64,000 nucleotides of DNA from Prado023 sp963788325 (lineage in GTDB: Bacteria > Actinomycetota > Actinomycetes > S36-B12 > CAIYMF01). Under the pieces are notes generated by a model that did not search any database, had not been told where the DNA came from, and was given only the letters and a program-made list of their open reading frames with translations. The stretch is taken from contig CAWBGJ010000002.1 of the NCBI GenBank assembly GCA_963788325.1, positions 5,582-69,581 on the forward strand, read 5' to 3'. The position numbers and the translations under genes were made by a program. Shown piece by piece: positions 41,580 to 51,659 of this stretch; positions within the stretch are counted from its first letter, which is position 1; each line of letters opens with the position of its first letter.

Positions 41580-42134
41580 ATGGGACTCGAGGAACAACTT
41601 CCGGCCGGCATCCTGCTGACCAGCGTCGAGAAGCTGGCCGGCTACTCACGCAAGAGTTCGATGTGGCCGGCGACCTTCGGCCTGGCCTGCTGCGCCATCG
41701 AGATGATGGCCTCGGGCGCCCCGCGCTACGACCTCGCCCGCTTCGGCATGGAGGTCTTCCGGGCCTCGCCGCGCCAGGCCGACGTCATGATCGTCGCCGG
41801 CCGGGTCAGCCAGAAGATGGCCCCCGTCCTGCGCCAGGTCTATGACCAGATGCCCGAGCCCAAGTGGGTCATCGCGATGGGCGTCTGCGCCTCCAGCGGC
41901 GGCATGTTCAACAACTACGCGATCGTGCAGGGCGTGGACCACATCGTGCCCGTGGACATCTACCTGCCCGGCTGCCCGCCGCGCCCGGAGATGCTCCAGG
42001 ACGCGATCCTCAAGCTGCACGACCAGGTGATGAACACCAAGCTCGGGGCGCATCGCGCCGCGGAGATCGAGGCGTTGGAGGCCCAGGCGCTGACCGCCGC
42101 ACCGACCATCGAGATGAAGGGTCTGCTTCGATGA
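41580..42134 (+). CDS. nuoB: NADH-quinone oxidoreductase subunit B
   Basis: Peripheral subunit carrying the terminal [4Fe-4S] cluster N2 next to the quinone site, 184 residues. The adjacent cysteines are Cys37-Cys38 in FGLACCAIEMM; the other ligands are in MGVCASSGGMF and YLPGCPPRPE. The start is 1 nt after the nuoA stop. The last 35 residues are a variable tail. Overlaps nuoC by ATGA. Confidence 0.97.
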   Translation: MGLEEQLPAGILLTSVEKLAGYSRKSSMWPATFGLACCAIEMMASGAPRYDLARFGMEVFRASPRQADVMIVAGRVSQKMAPVLRQVYDQMPEPKWVIAMGVCASSGGMFNNYAIVQGVDHIVPVDIYLPGCPPRPEMLQDAILKLHDQVMNTKLGAHRAAEIEALEAQALTAAPTIEMKGLLR

Positions 42135-42862
42135 GCGAGCAGGGATCGGTCGTCCCCCTGGGTGCTGTGGACCTGGGCCTGAGCCCCGTCGACGACGCCG
42201 TGGTCGACACCGTCGGAGTCCGGGAGGGCGCCTTCGGCGCGTCGGGCTCCGGGGACACCAGCGGCTTCGGCGGCCTGGTCCGCCCGATCGAGATGCCCGG
42301 GGCCACCCCGCGGCCCTACGGCGGGGACTTCGACGCTGTCGCCGACGAGCTCGAACTGGCCCTCGTCGACGCGGGGCTGCCCGCTGAGTCGGTCATCGAG
42401 AAGGTCGTCGTCGACCGCGGCGAGCTCACGCTCTACATCGCCCGGGAGCACCTGCTGGCCGCGGCCAGCGAGCTGCGTGACGAGCCGGGCCTGCGCTACG
42501 AGATGTGCCACTCCGTCTCGGGCGTGCACTACCCCGCCGACACCGGCCGCGAGCTGCACGCCGTGCTGCACCTGATGTCCTTGACCCACAGGCGCCGGCT
42601 GCGCCTGGAGGTCACCTGCCCCGACGGCGACCCGCACGTCCCCTCGGTCACCTCCGTCTGGCCCTCGGCGGACTGGCACGAGCGCGAGACCTGGGACATG
42701 TTCGGCATCGTCTTCGATGGCCACCCCGCGCTGACCCGGATCCTGATGCCCGACGACTGGCCGGGCCACCCGCAGCGCAAGGACTACCCACTCGGCGGCA
42801 TCCCTGTGGAGTACAAGGGCGCCACGACGCCACCGCCCGACCAGCGGAGGTCGTACAACTGA
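42131..42862 (+). CDS. nuoC: NADH-quinone oxidoreductase subunit C
   Basis: Peripheral-arm structural subunit, 243 residues. Conserved segments are YPADTGRELHAVLHLMSL, WHERETWDMFGIVFDGHP and PDDWPGHPQRKDYPLGG. The first 60 residues are an extra, acidic and glycine-rich N-terminal stretch common in actinobacteria. It is separate from nuoD rather than fused. The stop touches the nuoD start (overlap of 1 nt). Confidence 0.95.
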   Translation: MSEQGSVVPLGAVDLGLSPVDDAVVDTVGVREGAFGASGSGDTSGFGGLVRPIEMPGATPRPYGGDFDAVADELELALVDAGLPAESVIEKVVVDRGELTLYIAREHLLAAASELRDEPGLRYEMCHSVSGVHYPADTGRELHAVLHLMSLTHRRRLRLEVTCPDGDPHVPSVTSVWPSADWHERETWDMFGIVFDGHPALTRILMPDDWPGHPQRKDYPLGGIPVEYKGATTPPPDQRRSYN

Positions 42863-44268
42863 TGAGCACCACCTACGAGTCCGGCGAGGACTTCGACGCG
42901 ACGGCCGACGCAGCCACCGACGCCGACCCCGGCACCCCGGACGCGGCGCCCGGCTACGACACCACCGAGGGCCGGGTGTTCACCGTCACCGGCGGGGACT
43001 GGGACACGATCACCGTCGACCCCGAGGTCGCCAACGAGCGCATCGTGGTCAACATGGGCCCCCAGCACCCGTCCACGCACGGCGTGCTGCGCCTGATCCT
43101 CGAGCTCGACGGCGAGAACGTCGAGGAGGCCCGCTGCGGCATCGGCTACCTGCACACGGGCATCGAGAAGAACCTCGAGTACCGCAACTGGACCCAGGGC
43201 ACCACGTTCGTGACCCGCATGGACTACCTGTCCAGCTTCTTCAACGAGACCGGCTACTGCCTGGCGGTGGAGAAGCTGCTCGGCATCACCGACGACATCC
43301 CGGACCGGGCCACCGTGATCCGCGTGATCCTCATGGAGCTCAACCGGGTCGGCTCGCACCTGGTCTGCCTGGCCACCGGCGGCATGGAGCTCGGCGCCCT
43401 GACCGCCATGACCTTCGGCTTCCGCGAGCGTGAGCTCGTGCTCGACATCTTCGAACTGATCAGCGGTCTGCGGATGAACCACGCGTTCATCCGGCCCGGG
43501 GGCCTGGCCCAGGACATGCCGGCCACCGATGACAAGGGCCAGGACATGAAGGTCCGCATCCAGCAGACGATCGACCTGCTGCGCCACCGGTTCAAGGACA
43601 CCGCGAACCTGCTGGTCGACAACTCGATCTGGATGGGCCGCACCTCGGGGATCGGCTACCTCGACCTCACCGGCTGCATGGCCCTGGGCATCACCGGCCC
43701 GATCCTGCGCGCCACCGGCTACCCGTGGGACCTGCGCAAGGAGATGCCCTACTGCGGCTACGAGCGCTACGAGTTCGAGGTGCCCACGCAGACCAGCGCG
43801 GATGCCTACGGCCGCTTCCTGATCCGCCTGGCCGAGATGCAGCAGAGCCTGAACATCGTGGAGCAGGCCCTGGACCTGCTCCAGCCCGGCCCGGTCATGG
43901 TCGATGACCCGAAGATCGCCTGGCCCGCGCAGCTGGCGATCGGCACCGACGGCATGGGCAACTCCCTGGACCACATCCGCCAGATCATGGGCACCTCCAT
44001 GGAGGCCCTGATCCACCACTTCAAGCTGGTCACCGAGGGGTTCTCCGTGCCGGTCGGCCAGGCCTACCAGGTCATCGAGGCGCCCCGCGGTGAGCTCGGC
44101 GTCCACGTGGTCTCCCACGGCGGCACCCGGCCCTACCGCGTGCACTTCCGTGAGCCCAGCTTCAACAACCTGCAGTCCGTGGCCGCGATGTGTGAGGGCG
44201 GCCAGGTCGCCGACGTCGTCGCCGCCGTGGCCAGCATCGACCCCGTGATGGGAGGCGTGGACCGCTGA
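42862..44268 (+). CDS. nuoD: NADH-quinone oxidoreductase subunit D
   Basis: 49-kDa subunit forming the quinone pocket with NuoB, 468 residues. Quinone-site residues lie in MGPQHPSTHGVLRLILELDG; further matches are GYLHTGIEKNLEYRNW, FVTRMDYLSSFFNE and the C-terminal DPVMGGVDR. The first 50 residues are acidic and variable. The ATG is preceded by GGAGG in the nuoC end. Confidence 0.97.
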   Translation: MSTTYESGEDFDATADAATDADPGTPDAAPGYDTTEGRVFTVTGGDWDTITVDPEVANERIVVNMGPQHPSTHGVLRLILELDGENVEEARCGIGYLHTGIEKNLEYRNWTQGTTFVTRMDYLSSFFNETGYCLAVEKLLGITDDIPDRATVIRVILMELNRVGSHLVCLATGGMELGALTAMTFGFRERELVLDIFELISGLRMNHAFIRPGGLAQDMPATDDKGQDMKVRIQQTIDLLRHRFKDTANLLVDNSIWMGRTSGIGYLDLTGCMALGITGPILRATGYPWDLRKEMPYCGYERYEFEVPTQTSADAYGRFLIRLAEMQQSLNIVEQALDLLQPGPVMVDDPKIAWPAQLAIGTDGMGNSLDHIRQIMGTSMEALIHHFKLVTEGFSVPVGQAYQVIEAPRGELGVHVVSHGGTRPYRVHFREPSFNNLQSVAAMCEGGQVADVVAAVASIDPVMGGVDR

Positions 44269-44918
44269 TGTCCATCTCCGAGACCACCCGCGCAGAGCTC
44301 GCCGAGCTCGCCGGGCGCTACCCGCAGGCGCGCTCGGCGCTGCTGCCGATGCTGCACCTGGTGCAGTCCGAGGAGGGCTACGTCAGCCCGGAGGGCATCG
44401 CGGCCTGTGCGGCGACCCTGGGCCTGAGCACCGCCGAGGTGGCGGGCGTCTCGACGTTCTACACGATGTACAAGCGTCGCCCGGCAGGCAAGCACCACAT
44501 CGGGGTCTGCACCAATACGATGTGCGCGATCCTGGGCGGCGACGTCCTGTGGGACGCAGTCAGCGAGCACGCGGGCGTCGGCCACGACGAGGTCAGCGCC
44601 AGCGGCACGTTCGACCTCGAGCGGATCGAGTGCCAGGCCGCCTGCACGCATGCGCCGGTCATGACCGTGGACTGGGAGTTCTTCGACCGGATGACCCCCG
44701 ACGAGGCGATCGCCGTGCTCGACCGGCTGGAGGCCGGCGAGGAGGTCGTGAGCACCCGTGGCCCGGTCGTGCGCGGGTTCCGCGCGGCGTCGCGGACCAT
44801 CTCGGGCATCGACGATGACGGACTGACCGGCGACGGTGCCGCCGCCGACGAGCTCATGCTGGCCAACCTCCGCGCCGCCGCCGAGCGCGGCGTCGGCCCG
44901 GCAGACGGGGGACGCTGA
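44268..44918 (+). CDS. nuoE: NADH-quinone oxidoreductase subunit E
   Basis: 24-kDa subunit with the [2Fe-2S] cluster N1a, 216 residues. Ligands Cys81 and Cys86 in GVCTNTMCAIL and Cys122 and Cys126 in ECQAACTHAP give the expected CX4C and CX3C pairs. Pairs with NuoF in the NADH module. The acidic C-terminal tail of about 50 residues is not conserved. Overlaps nuoD by 1 nt. Confidence 0.96.
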   Translation: MSISETTRAELAELAGRYPQARSALLPMLHLVQSEEGYVSPEGIAACAATLGLSTAEVAGVSTFYTMYKRRPAGKHHIGVCTNTMCAILGGDVLWDAVSEHAGVGHDEVSASGTFDLERIECQAACTHAPVMTVDWEFFDRMTPDEAIAVLDRLEAGEEVVSTRGPVVRGFRAASRTISGIDDDGLTGDGAAADELMLANLRAAAERGVGPADGGR

Positions 44919-44920
44919 CC

Positions 44921-46225
44921 ATGACGCTCACCCCGGTCCTCACCGCCCACTGGGACGAGGCCGACTCGTACACGATCGCCGGGTACCAGCGGCACGGCGG
45001 CTACGAGCAGGTCGCCCAGGGCTTCGAGCTGGGCCCCGACGCCCTGATCGCGTTGGTCAAGGAATCCGGCCTGCGTGGGCGCGGCGGCGCTGGCTTCCCG
45101 ACCGGCATGAAGTGGGGCTTCGTGCCGCAGGGCGACGGAAAGCCGCACTACCTGGTGGTCAACGCCGACGAGTCTGAGCCGGGGGCCTGCAAGGACATCC
45201 CGCTCATGCTGGCCAACCCGCACGCGCTGGTCGAGGGCTGCATCCTGACCTCGTACGCGATCCGGGCCAACCACGCGTTCATCTACATCCGCGGCGAGGT
45301 CCCGCACGTGCAGCGCAGGCTGCGGGCCGCAGTCCGCGAGGCCTACGCCGCCGGGTTCCTCGGCACGAACATCCAGGGATCCGGCTTCGACCTGGACCTG
45401 ATCGTGCACAGTGGGGCCGGGGCCTACATCTGCGGTGAGGAGACCGCCCTGCTCGACTCGTTGGAGGGCCGCCGCGGGCAGCCGCGCCTCAAGCCGCCGT
45501 TCCCGGCTGTGGCAGGCCTGTACGCCTCACCCACGGTCGTCAACAACGTCGAGACGATCGCCAACGTGCCGTACATCGTGCGCAACGGCGCGCAGTGGCT
45601 GACCCAGTGGGGCACCGAGAAGTCCCCGGGCTTCAAGCTGATGGCCGTCTCGGGCCATGTTCGCAATCCCGGCATCTACGAGGTCGCACTGGGCACCACG
45701 ATGCGCCAGCTGCTCGAGTACGCCGGCGGCATGCGCAACGGCGGGGAGCCGAAGTTCTGGCTGCCCGGGGGTTCGAGCGTGCCGATGCTGACCGCCGAGC
45801 ACCTGGACCTGCCCCTGACCTACGAGGACATGGCCGCGGCCGGCACCATGCTCGGCACCGCCACCCCCATGCTGTTCGACGACACCGTCTCGGTGGTCCG
45901 GGCTGTCACCCGCTGGCTGGAGTTCTACGCCCACGAGTCGTGCGGCAAGTGCACCCCCTGCCGGGAGGGCACCGGCTGGATCGCCGGGACGCTCGAGCAG
46001 TTCGAGGCCGGCCACGGCAGTGAGCCCGACCTCGCGATGCTCGGGGAGGTGTGCGGCCAGATCCTCGGCCGTTCGTTCTGCGCCCTGGGCGACGCGGCTG
46101 CCACCCCGTTCCCGGCCGCGCTCAAGCACTTCCCCGAGGAGTTCCTCGCCGGGACCCACACGGCGGCCCACGTGGCCTTCGACCCCGTCGCCGCCACCGC
46201 CTTCGCTGCGGGAGCCACCCGATGA
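44921..46225 (+). CDS. nuoF: NADH-quinone oxidoreductase subunit F
   Basis: 51-kDa subunit binding NADH, FMN and cluster N3, 434 residues. NADH/FMN loop LRGRGGAGFPTGMKWGF at residues 51-67, FMN site NADESEPGACKDIPLM, GAGAYICGEETALLDSLEG, and the cluster motif ESCGKCTPCREGT with a further Cys in GRSFCALGDAA. Electrons from NADH enter the complex here. Overlaps nuoG by ATGA. Confidence 0.97.
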   Translation: MTLTPVLTAHWDEADSYTIAGYQRHGGYEQVAQGFELGPDALIALVKESGLRGRGGAGFPTGMKWGFVPQGDGKPHYLVVNADESEPGACKDIPLMLANPHALVEGCILTSYAIRANHAFIYIRGEVPHVQRRLRAAVREAYAAGFLGTNIQGSGFDLDLIVHSGAGAYICGEETALLDSLEGRRGQPRLKPPFPAVAGLYASPTVVNNVETIANVPYIVRNGAQWLTQWGTEKSPGFKLMAVSGHVRNPGIYEVALGTTMRQLLEYAGGMRNGGEPKFWLPGGSSVPMLTAEHLDLPLTYEDMAAAGTMLGTATPMLFDDTVSVVRAVTRWLEFYAHESCGKCTPCREGTGWIAGTLEQFEAGHGSEPDLAMLGEVCGQILGRSFCALGDAAATPFPAALKHFPEEFLAGTHTAAHVAFDPVAATAFAAGATR

Positions 46226-48726
46226 CCGTGACCACGCCTCCGCCGGCCCCCGGTACCCCGGTGCCCGGTGTTCCCGCCACCCCGGCCACCCCGGCACCGT
46301 CGGACCAGGTGACCGTCGCCATCGACGGCATCGACGTACTCGTGCCCAAGGGCACCTTGATCATCCGCGCTGCCGAGCAGGTCGGCGTGGAGATCCCGCG
46401 GTTCTGCGACCATCCGCTGCTCGAGCCGGTCGCGGCGTGCCGAGCCTGCCTGGTCGAGATCGAGGGCCAGCCCAAGCCGCAGCCTGCGTGCGCGATCCCG
46501 GTCTCCGAGGGCATGAAGGTCCGCACGGCAGGCACCTCGGACATGGCCGCCACCGCCCAGCGCGGCGTGCTGGAGTTCCTGCTGATCAACCACCCGCTGG
46601 ACTGCCCGGTCTGCGACAAGGGCGGTGAGTGCCCGCTGCAGAACCAGGCCATGAGCCACGGGCACGGGCAGTCCCGGTTCACCCTGCCCAAGCGGACGTT
46701 CCCCAAGCCGGTGGCGCTGTCCTCCCAGATCCTGCTCGACCGAGAGCGCTGCGTGTCCTGTGCGCGCTGCACCCGGTTCGCCGACCAGGTGGCCGGTGAC
46801 CCGTTCATCACCCTGCAGCAGCGCGGCGGCAAGCAGATCGTGGGCATCGCGGCCGACACCCCCTTCAACTCCTACTTCTCGGGCAACACCGTGCAGATCT
46901 GTCCGGTGGGTGCCCTGACCAGCGCCGCCTACCGGTTCCGCGCCCGCCCGTTCGACCTCGTCTCCACCCCCACGGTGTGCGAGCACTGCGCCAGCGGCTG
47001 TGCCCTGCGCACCGACACGCGCCGTTCGACCGTGCTGCGCCGGCTGGCCTGGGATGACGCGGAGGTCAACTCGGAGTGGAACTGTGACAAGGGCCGCTTC
47101 GCCTTCCCTTACCTGAGCACCGCTCGGCTCGAGGCGCCGATGGCGCGCACCGACGGCGAGCTGGTGGAGGCCTCGTGGCCTGCGGCGGTCCGCCGCGCGG
47201 CCAACGCGCTGGCCGAGTCCGGCGGGCGCACCGCGGTGCTGCTCGGTGGCAAGCTCACCCTCGAGGACAGCTACGCCTACGCGCGCTTCGCCCGCGCTGT
47301 CCTGGGCACCGACTCGATCGACTTCCGGATCCGTCGCTCGAGTGCGGCCGAGGCCGACTTCCTGCGGTCGGTCGTGGCCGGATCCGGGCTGTCGGTGACC
47401 TATGCCGACCTCGACTCGGCCCCGACGGTGCTGCTGGTCGGCCTCGAGGCCGAGGATGAGTCGCCGATCATCTTCCTGCGCCTGCGTGCCGCCACCCGGT
47501 CGCGCGGCACCCAGGTGATCAGCGTGGCCCCGTTCGCCTCCCCCGGGGCAGCCAAGCTCAACGCCCACGTGCTCGGCGCCGTACCCGGCCAGGAGGCGGC
47601 CGTGCTGGCCGCCCTGGCCGCCGGCGAGGGCCCGGCCGCCGAGGCACTGGCCGAGCCCGGTTCGGTCATCCTGGTCGGGGAGCGGGCAGCTGAGTCCCCC
47701 GGCACCCTCGACGCGGCGGTCGCACTCGCCCAGAGCACCGGAGCCACGCTGGCCTGGGTACCTCGACGGGCTGGGGACCGGGGTGCGCTGGAGTCAGGTG
47801 CGCTGCCCGGGCTGCTGCCCTGGGGTCGGCCCCTGGCCGATGACCAGGCGCGCGCACAGGTCGCGGCGGCTTGGGGTATTGAGGCGACCGACCTGCCCAC
47901 GGAGCCCGGGCTGGACCTCGCCGGCATCGTCGCGGCCGTGGCCGCCGACCGCGCAGCCGCGGAAGCGGCCCACGAGGCCGGGGAGGAGCCGGCGCCGCGT
48001 CAGGTGGCTGCGCTCATCGTCGCCGGCGTCGAGGCCGCCGACACCCCGGATCCGCACGCGTTCGCCGCTGCGCTGGCCGACGTGCCGTTCGTGCTGGCCC
48101 TCGAGACCCGGGCCACTGAAGTCACCGCCCTGGCCGATGTGGTGCTCCCGGTCGGGGTCATCACCGAGAAGTCCGGCACGCTGCTGGACTGGGAGGGCCG
48201 TGCCCGCCCGTTCGGCAAAGTCATCCGTGAGGCGACGAGCATCACCGACGCCCGTGCGCTGGGCCTGGTGGCCCAGGCCATGGGCCGCCCGATGGGCACG
48301 ATCGAGGTGGCTGACCTTCGCGCGGAACTGGCTGGTCTGGGCCGCTGGCAGGGCCCCCGGCCGACCGCAGAGCCGGAGCTGGCCAGCCCGACGCCGGCCG
48401 TCGAGAAGGGGCAGGTCGTCCTGGCCAGCTGGCGGCACCTGCTCGACGAGGGACTGCTCCAGCGCGGCGAGAGCGCCCTGGCCGGCACTGCCCGCCCAGC
48501 CCTGGCCCGGCTCTCGCCGGCCACCGCTGCCGAGTATGGCCTGGTCGAGGGCGAGCCGGTGACCGTCGCCTCCGAGCACGGGGCGATCACGCTCCCGCTG
48601 GCCCTGACCGAGATGGTCGACGGCGTGGTGTGGTTGCCGGGCAACTCCACTGCCAGCGCCGTCAACGCGACGCTGCGGGTGGGCCCGGGGGCCGTCGTGG
48701 CCATCAGTGCAGGAGGTGCGCGATGA
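46222..48726 (+). CDS. nuoG: NADH-quinone oxidoreductase subunit G
   Basis: 75-kDa subunit with the iron-sulfur chain, 834 residues. The [2Fe-2S] N1b motif is in FCDHPLLEPVAACRACLVE, the His-ligated N5 cluster in CPVCDKGGECPLQNQ and following, N4 ligands in RERCVSCARCTRF and VQICPVGALTS. An extra cluster motif of the N7 type is visible as CEHCASGCAL plus WNCDKGRF. A proline-rich 30-residue leader and a molybdopterin-oxidoreductase-like C-terminal half complete it. Overlaps nuoH by ATGA. Confidence 0.96.
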   Translation: MTVTTPPPAPGTPVPGVPATPATPAPSDQVTVAIDGIDVLVPKGTLIIRAAEQVGVEIPRFCDHPLLEPVAACRACLVEIEGQPKPQPACAIPVSEGMKVRTAGTSDMAATAQRGVLEFLLINHPLDCPVCDKGGECPLQNQAMSHGHGQSRFTLPKRTFPKPVALSSQILLDRERCVSCARCTRFADQVAGDPFITLQQRGGKQIVGIAADTPFNSYFSGNTVQICPVGALTSAAYRFRARPFDLVSTPTVCEHCASGCALRTDTRRSTVLRRLAWDDAEVNSEWNCDKGRFAFPYLSTARLEAPMARTDGELVEASWPAAVRRAANALAESGGRTAVLLGGKLTLEDSYAYARFARAVLGTDSIDFRIRRSSAAEADFLRSVVAGSGLSVTYADLDSAPTVLLVGLEAEDESPIIFLRLRAATRSRGTQVISVAPFASPGAAKLNAHVLGAVPGQEAAVLAALAAGEGPAAEALAEPGSVILVGERAAESPGTLDAAVALAQSTGATLAWVPRRAGDRGALESGALPGLLPWGRPLADDQARAQVAAAWGIEATDLPTEPGLDLAGIVAAVAADRAAAEAAHEAGEEPAPRQVAALIVAGVEAADTPDPHAFAAALADVPFVLALETRATEVTALADVVLPVGVITEKSGTLLDWEGRARPFGKVIREATSITDARALGLVAQAMGRPMGTIEVADLRAELAGLGRWQGPRPTAEPELASPTPAVEKGQVVLASWRHLLDEGLLQRGESALAGTARPALARLSPATAAEYGLVEGEPVTVASEHGAITLPLALTEMVDGVVWLPGNSTASAVNATLRVGPGAVVAISAGGAR

Positions 48727-50096
48727 ACACCCACGCCATCAACACCCAGGTGCTGGCCGAGTCGTTCGAACCGTTCGGCGTGGACCCGTGGTGGCTGGTG
48801 ATCCTCAAGGTGGTCGGGCTGTTCCTGGGTGTGGTCGTGGTCGTCCTGCTGACCATCTGGGGCGAGCGCCGCGTGGTGGCCCGCATGCAGATGCGCCTGG
48901 GCCCCAACCGGGTCGGGCCGTTCGGCGTGCTCCAGGGCCTCATGGACGGCATCAAGCTGGCCCTCAAGGAAGACATCATGCCCACGGCGGCCGACAAGGC
49001 CGTGTTCTTCATCGCCCCGATCATCTCGGTGGTGCCGGCCTTCCTGGCCCTGGCGGTCATCCCGTTCGGACCGGAGGTCTCGATCTTCGGCACCCGGACG
49101 CCACTGCAGCTGACCGACTTCCCGGTGGCGGTGCTCTACGTGCTGGCGATCGCCTCGATCGGCATCTACGGGATCGTGTTCGCCGGGTGGTCCTCGGGCT
49201 CGACCTACCCGCTGCTGGGCGCGCTGCGCTCCTCGGCCCAGATGATCTCCTACGAGATCGCGATGGGACTGGCCTTCGTGGCCGTGTTCCTGCACGCCGG
49301 GTCGATGTCGACCTCCGAGATCGTCTCGGCCCAGCAGCCGATCTGGTACGCGGTGATCCTGCTGCCCTCGTTCATCATCTACGTCACGGCCATGGTCGGT
49401 GAGACCAACCGGGCCCCGTTCGACCTGCCCGAGGCCGAGGGCGAGCTCGTGGCAGGCTTCCACACCGAGTACTCCTCGCTGAAGTTCGCGCTGTTCTTCC
49501 TGGCCGAGTACGTCAACATGGTCACCGTCTCGGCCCTGGCCACCACCCTGTTCCTCGGCGGATGGCAGGCACCGTGGCCGATCTCGGCGATCAACGACGG
49601 GATGTTCAACCAGAGCTGGTGGGGCCTGCTGTGGTTCATGCTCAAGGTCTGCGGCTTCCTGTTCATGTTCATCTGGCTGCGCGGCACGGTGGCGCGGTTC
49701 CGCTACGACCAGTTCATGGCGTTCGGCTGGAAGGTCCTGATCCCCGCCTCGCTGGCCTGGATCGTGCTGGTCTCCACCTTCCGCGCCCTGCGTGACGACC
49801 TGCCCAGCAACACCCTGGCGGTCGGCGCGGTCCTGATGGGCACGCTGCTGGTGGTCTTCGCCGGCTCGTACCTGATCGAGGCCAGGCGCGAGAAGGCCCG
49901 GGAGCTGGTCACCGAGCTCGCGGAGGCCGAGGAGGCCGAGTTCCGCTCCCAGCCGGGTATGCACCCCGTCCCACCGATGCCCGGCGAGCGGTTCGAGTAC
50001 ACACCGCGTGCCCGCCAGACCGTGCCCAGCGCACTGGCCACCGACGAGGCCCCCGATGTGGCCACCGACGACACCGAGGAGGCACCCCGTGCCTGA
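48723..50096 (+). CDS. nuoH: NADH-quinone oxidoreductase subunit H
   Basis: Membrane subunit linking quinone chemistry to the proton channels, 457 residues. Conserved: WGERRVVARMQMRLGPNRVG, GLMDGIKLALKED, ETNRAPFDLPEAEGELVAGF and TEYSSLKFALFFLAEYVNM. About eight to nine helices. The last 90 residues form a charged cytoplasmic tail typical of actinobacterial NuoH. Overlaps nuoI by 8 nt. Confidence 0.96.
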   Translation: MNTHAINTQVLAESFEPFGVDPWWLVILKVVGLFLGVVVVVLLTIWGERRVVARMQMRLGPNRVGPFGVLQGLMDGIKLALKEDIMPTAADKAVFFIAPIISVVPAFLALAVIPFGPEVSIFGTRTPLQLTDFPVAVLYVLAIASIGIYGIVFAGWSSGSTYPLLGALRSSAQMISYEIAMGLAFVAVFLHAGSMSTSEIVSAQQPIWYAVILLPSFIIYVTAMVGETNRAPFDLPEAEGELVAGFHTEYSSLKFALFFLAEYVNMVTVSALATTLFLGGWQAPWPISAINDGMFNQSWWGLLWFMLKVCGFLFMFIWLRGTVARFRYDQFMAFGWKVLIPASLAWIVLVSTFRALRDDLPSNTLAVGAVLMGTLLVVFAGSYLIEARREKARELVTELAEAEEAEFRSQPGMHPVPPMPGERFEYTPRARQTVPSALATDEAPDVATDDTEEAPRA

Positions 50097-50715
50097 GCTG
50101 CCCCAGCCCGTCCGGGGCTTCGGCACCACCTTCCTGACGATGTTCAAGAAGGTGGCCACCGAGCAGTACCCGGAGGAGAAGGACAAGTACCCGCCCAAGC
50201 CGCGCTTCCATGGCCGCCACCAGCTCAACCGGCACCCGGACGGACTGGAGAAGTGCATCGGCTGCGAGCTGTGCGCGTGGGCCTGCCCGGCCGACGCCAT
50301 CTACGTCGAGGGCGCCCAGAACACCGAGGAGGAGCGCTTCTCCCCCGGAGAGCGCTACGGGCGGGTCTACCAGATCAACTACCTGCGCTGCATCCTGTGC
50401 GGCCTGTGCATCGAGGCCTGCCCGACCCGCGCGCTGACGATGACCAACGAGTACGAGTTGGCCGACCACACGCGTGAGTCGCTGATCTACGAGAAGGCCG
50501 ACCTGCTCGGCCCGCTGATGCCCGGGATGGTGCCCGCACCCCACTCGATGGTGGAGGGCACCGACGACGGCGACTACTACCGCGGTGAGGTCACGGGCGC
50601 CACGGAGGCCCAGAAGGCGGAGGTCGCGGCGCGTGAGGCGGCTGCGGCTGCGGCTGCGGCCGCCGCTGCCGAGGCTGCCGGCGCTGACCCGGGGCAGGGG
50701 GCGCAGGCATCGTGA
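50089..50715 (+). CDS. nuoI: NADH-quinone oxidoreductase subunit I
   Basis: 23-kDa ferredoxin-like subunit with clusters N6a and N6b, 208 residues. Two motifs are intact: EKCIGCELCAWACPADAI and LRCILCGLCIEACPTRAL. GTG start at 50089 inside the end of nuoH. The C-terminus has an 11-residue alanine run within a longer Ala-rich tail after residue 175, beyond the conserved fold. Overlaps nuoJ by 4 nt. Confidence 0.96.
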   Translation: MPELPQPVRGFGTTFLTMFKKVATEQYPEEKDKYPPKPRFHGRHQLNRHPDGLEKCIGCELCAWACPADAIYVEGAQNTEEERFSPGERYGRVYQINYLRCILCGLCIEACPTRALTMTNEYELADHTRESLIYEKADLLGPLMPGMVPAPHSMVEGTDDGDYYRGEVTGATEAQKAEVAAREAAAAAAAAAAAEAAGADPGQGAQAS

Positions 50716-51659
50716 GCGCACTGGCCCACCTGGGGGCACTGGCCGCGAACGGCCCGGTCGACGTTGCCCCGAACACTGGCGAGACGGTGACGTTCTGGAT
50801 CTGCGCGACGCTGGCGGTGCTCGGCGCGGCCGGCACAGTGCTCTCGCGCAAGTCGGTGCACTCCGCGCTGTTCCTGGCACTGACGATGATCAACCTCGCG
50901 GTCCTCTACGTGGCCCAGAGCGCCCCGTTCCTGGGCATGGTGCAGGTGATCGTCTACACCGGCGCGGTCATGATGCTCTTCGTCTTCGTCCTCATGGTCG
51001 TGGGCGTGGATGCTTCGGACAACCTCGTGGAGACCATCAAGGGCCAGCGCATCTGGGCGGGCCTGGCCTTCCTGGGCTTCCTGGGCCTGCTGCTCGCCGG
51101 GCTCTCCGGCGTGCTCGATGGGACCACAGTGGTGGGCCTCGACGAGGCGAATGCCGCTCAGGGCGGCAACGTGCAGGGCATCGGGTCGCTGATCTTCACC
51201 CGCTACCTGCTGGCCTTCGAGGTGACCTCCGCCCTGCTGATCACCGCCGCACTCGGGGCCATGGTGCTCACGCACCGCGAGCGGCTCGAGGCGCGCAAGA
51301 CCCAGCCGCAGCGCTCCACCGAGCGGTTCGTGCCCGGGACGCACCCGGTCAACAAGCCCAACCCCGGGGTGTACGCGCGCAACAACGCCGTCGACATGCC
51401 GGCGATGCTGCCCGACGGGAGCACCGCGGAGGAGTCCGTGCCGGGCCCCCTGCGCGTGCGCGGCCAGGGTGGCGATCCCGACCGGCTGGCGCTGGCCGAG
51501 GCCGAGCACCTGCTGGCCCACGAGGCAGTCGTCGTCGCCGACGAGGTGTCCTACGTGGGGCACGACGAGGTGGCCGACGAGGCGCCATCCCTCGATGATC
51601 CGAACCCACCCGACGAGCCCGGGCCGGGCACCGATCCGCAGAAGGGACCGGAGCTGTGA
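50712..51659 (+). CDS. nuoJ: NADH-quinone oxidoreductase subunit J
   Basis: Five-helix membrane subunit, 315 residues. The flexible third helix carries GMVQVIVYTGAVMMLFVFVL, diagnostic for NuoJ. The core ends around residue 190 at AMVLTHRERLEARK; the remaining 125 residues are a hydrophilic acidic tail, longer than in enterobacteria but frequent in actinobacteria. GTG start overlapping nuoI; overlaps nuoK by 4 nt. Confidence 0.95.
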   Translation: MSALAHLGALAANGPVDVAPNTGETVTFWICATLAVLGAAGTVLSRKSVHSALFLALTMINLAVLYVAQSAPFLGMVQVIVYTGAVMMLFVFVLMVVGVDASDNLVETIKGQRIWAGLAFLGFLGLLLAGLSGVLDGTTVVGLDEANAAQGGNVQGIGSLIFTRYLLAFEVTSALLITAALGAMVLTHRERLEARKTQPQRSTERFVPGTHPVNKPNPGVYARNNAVDMPAMLPDGSTAEESVPGPLRVRGQGGDPDRLALAEAEHLLAHEAVVVADEVSYVGHDEVADEAPSLDDPNPPDEPGPGTDPQKGPEL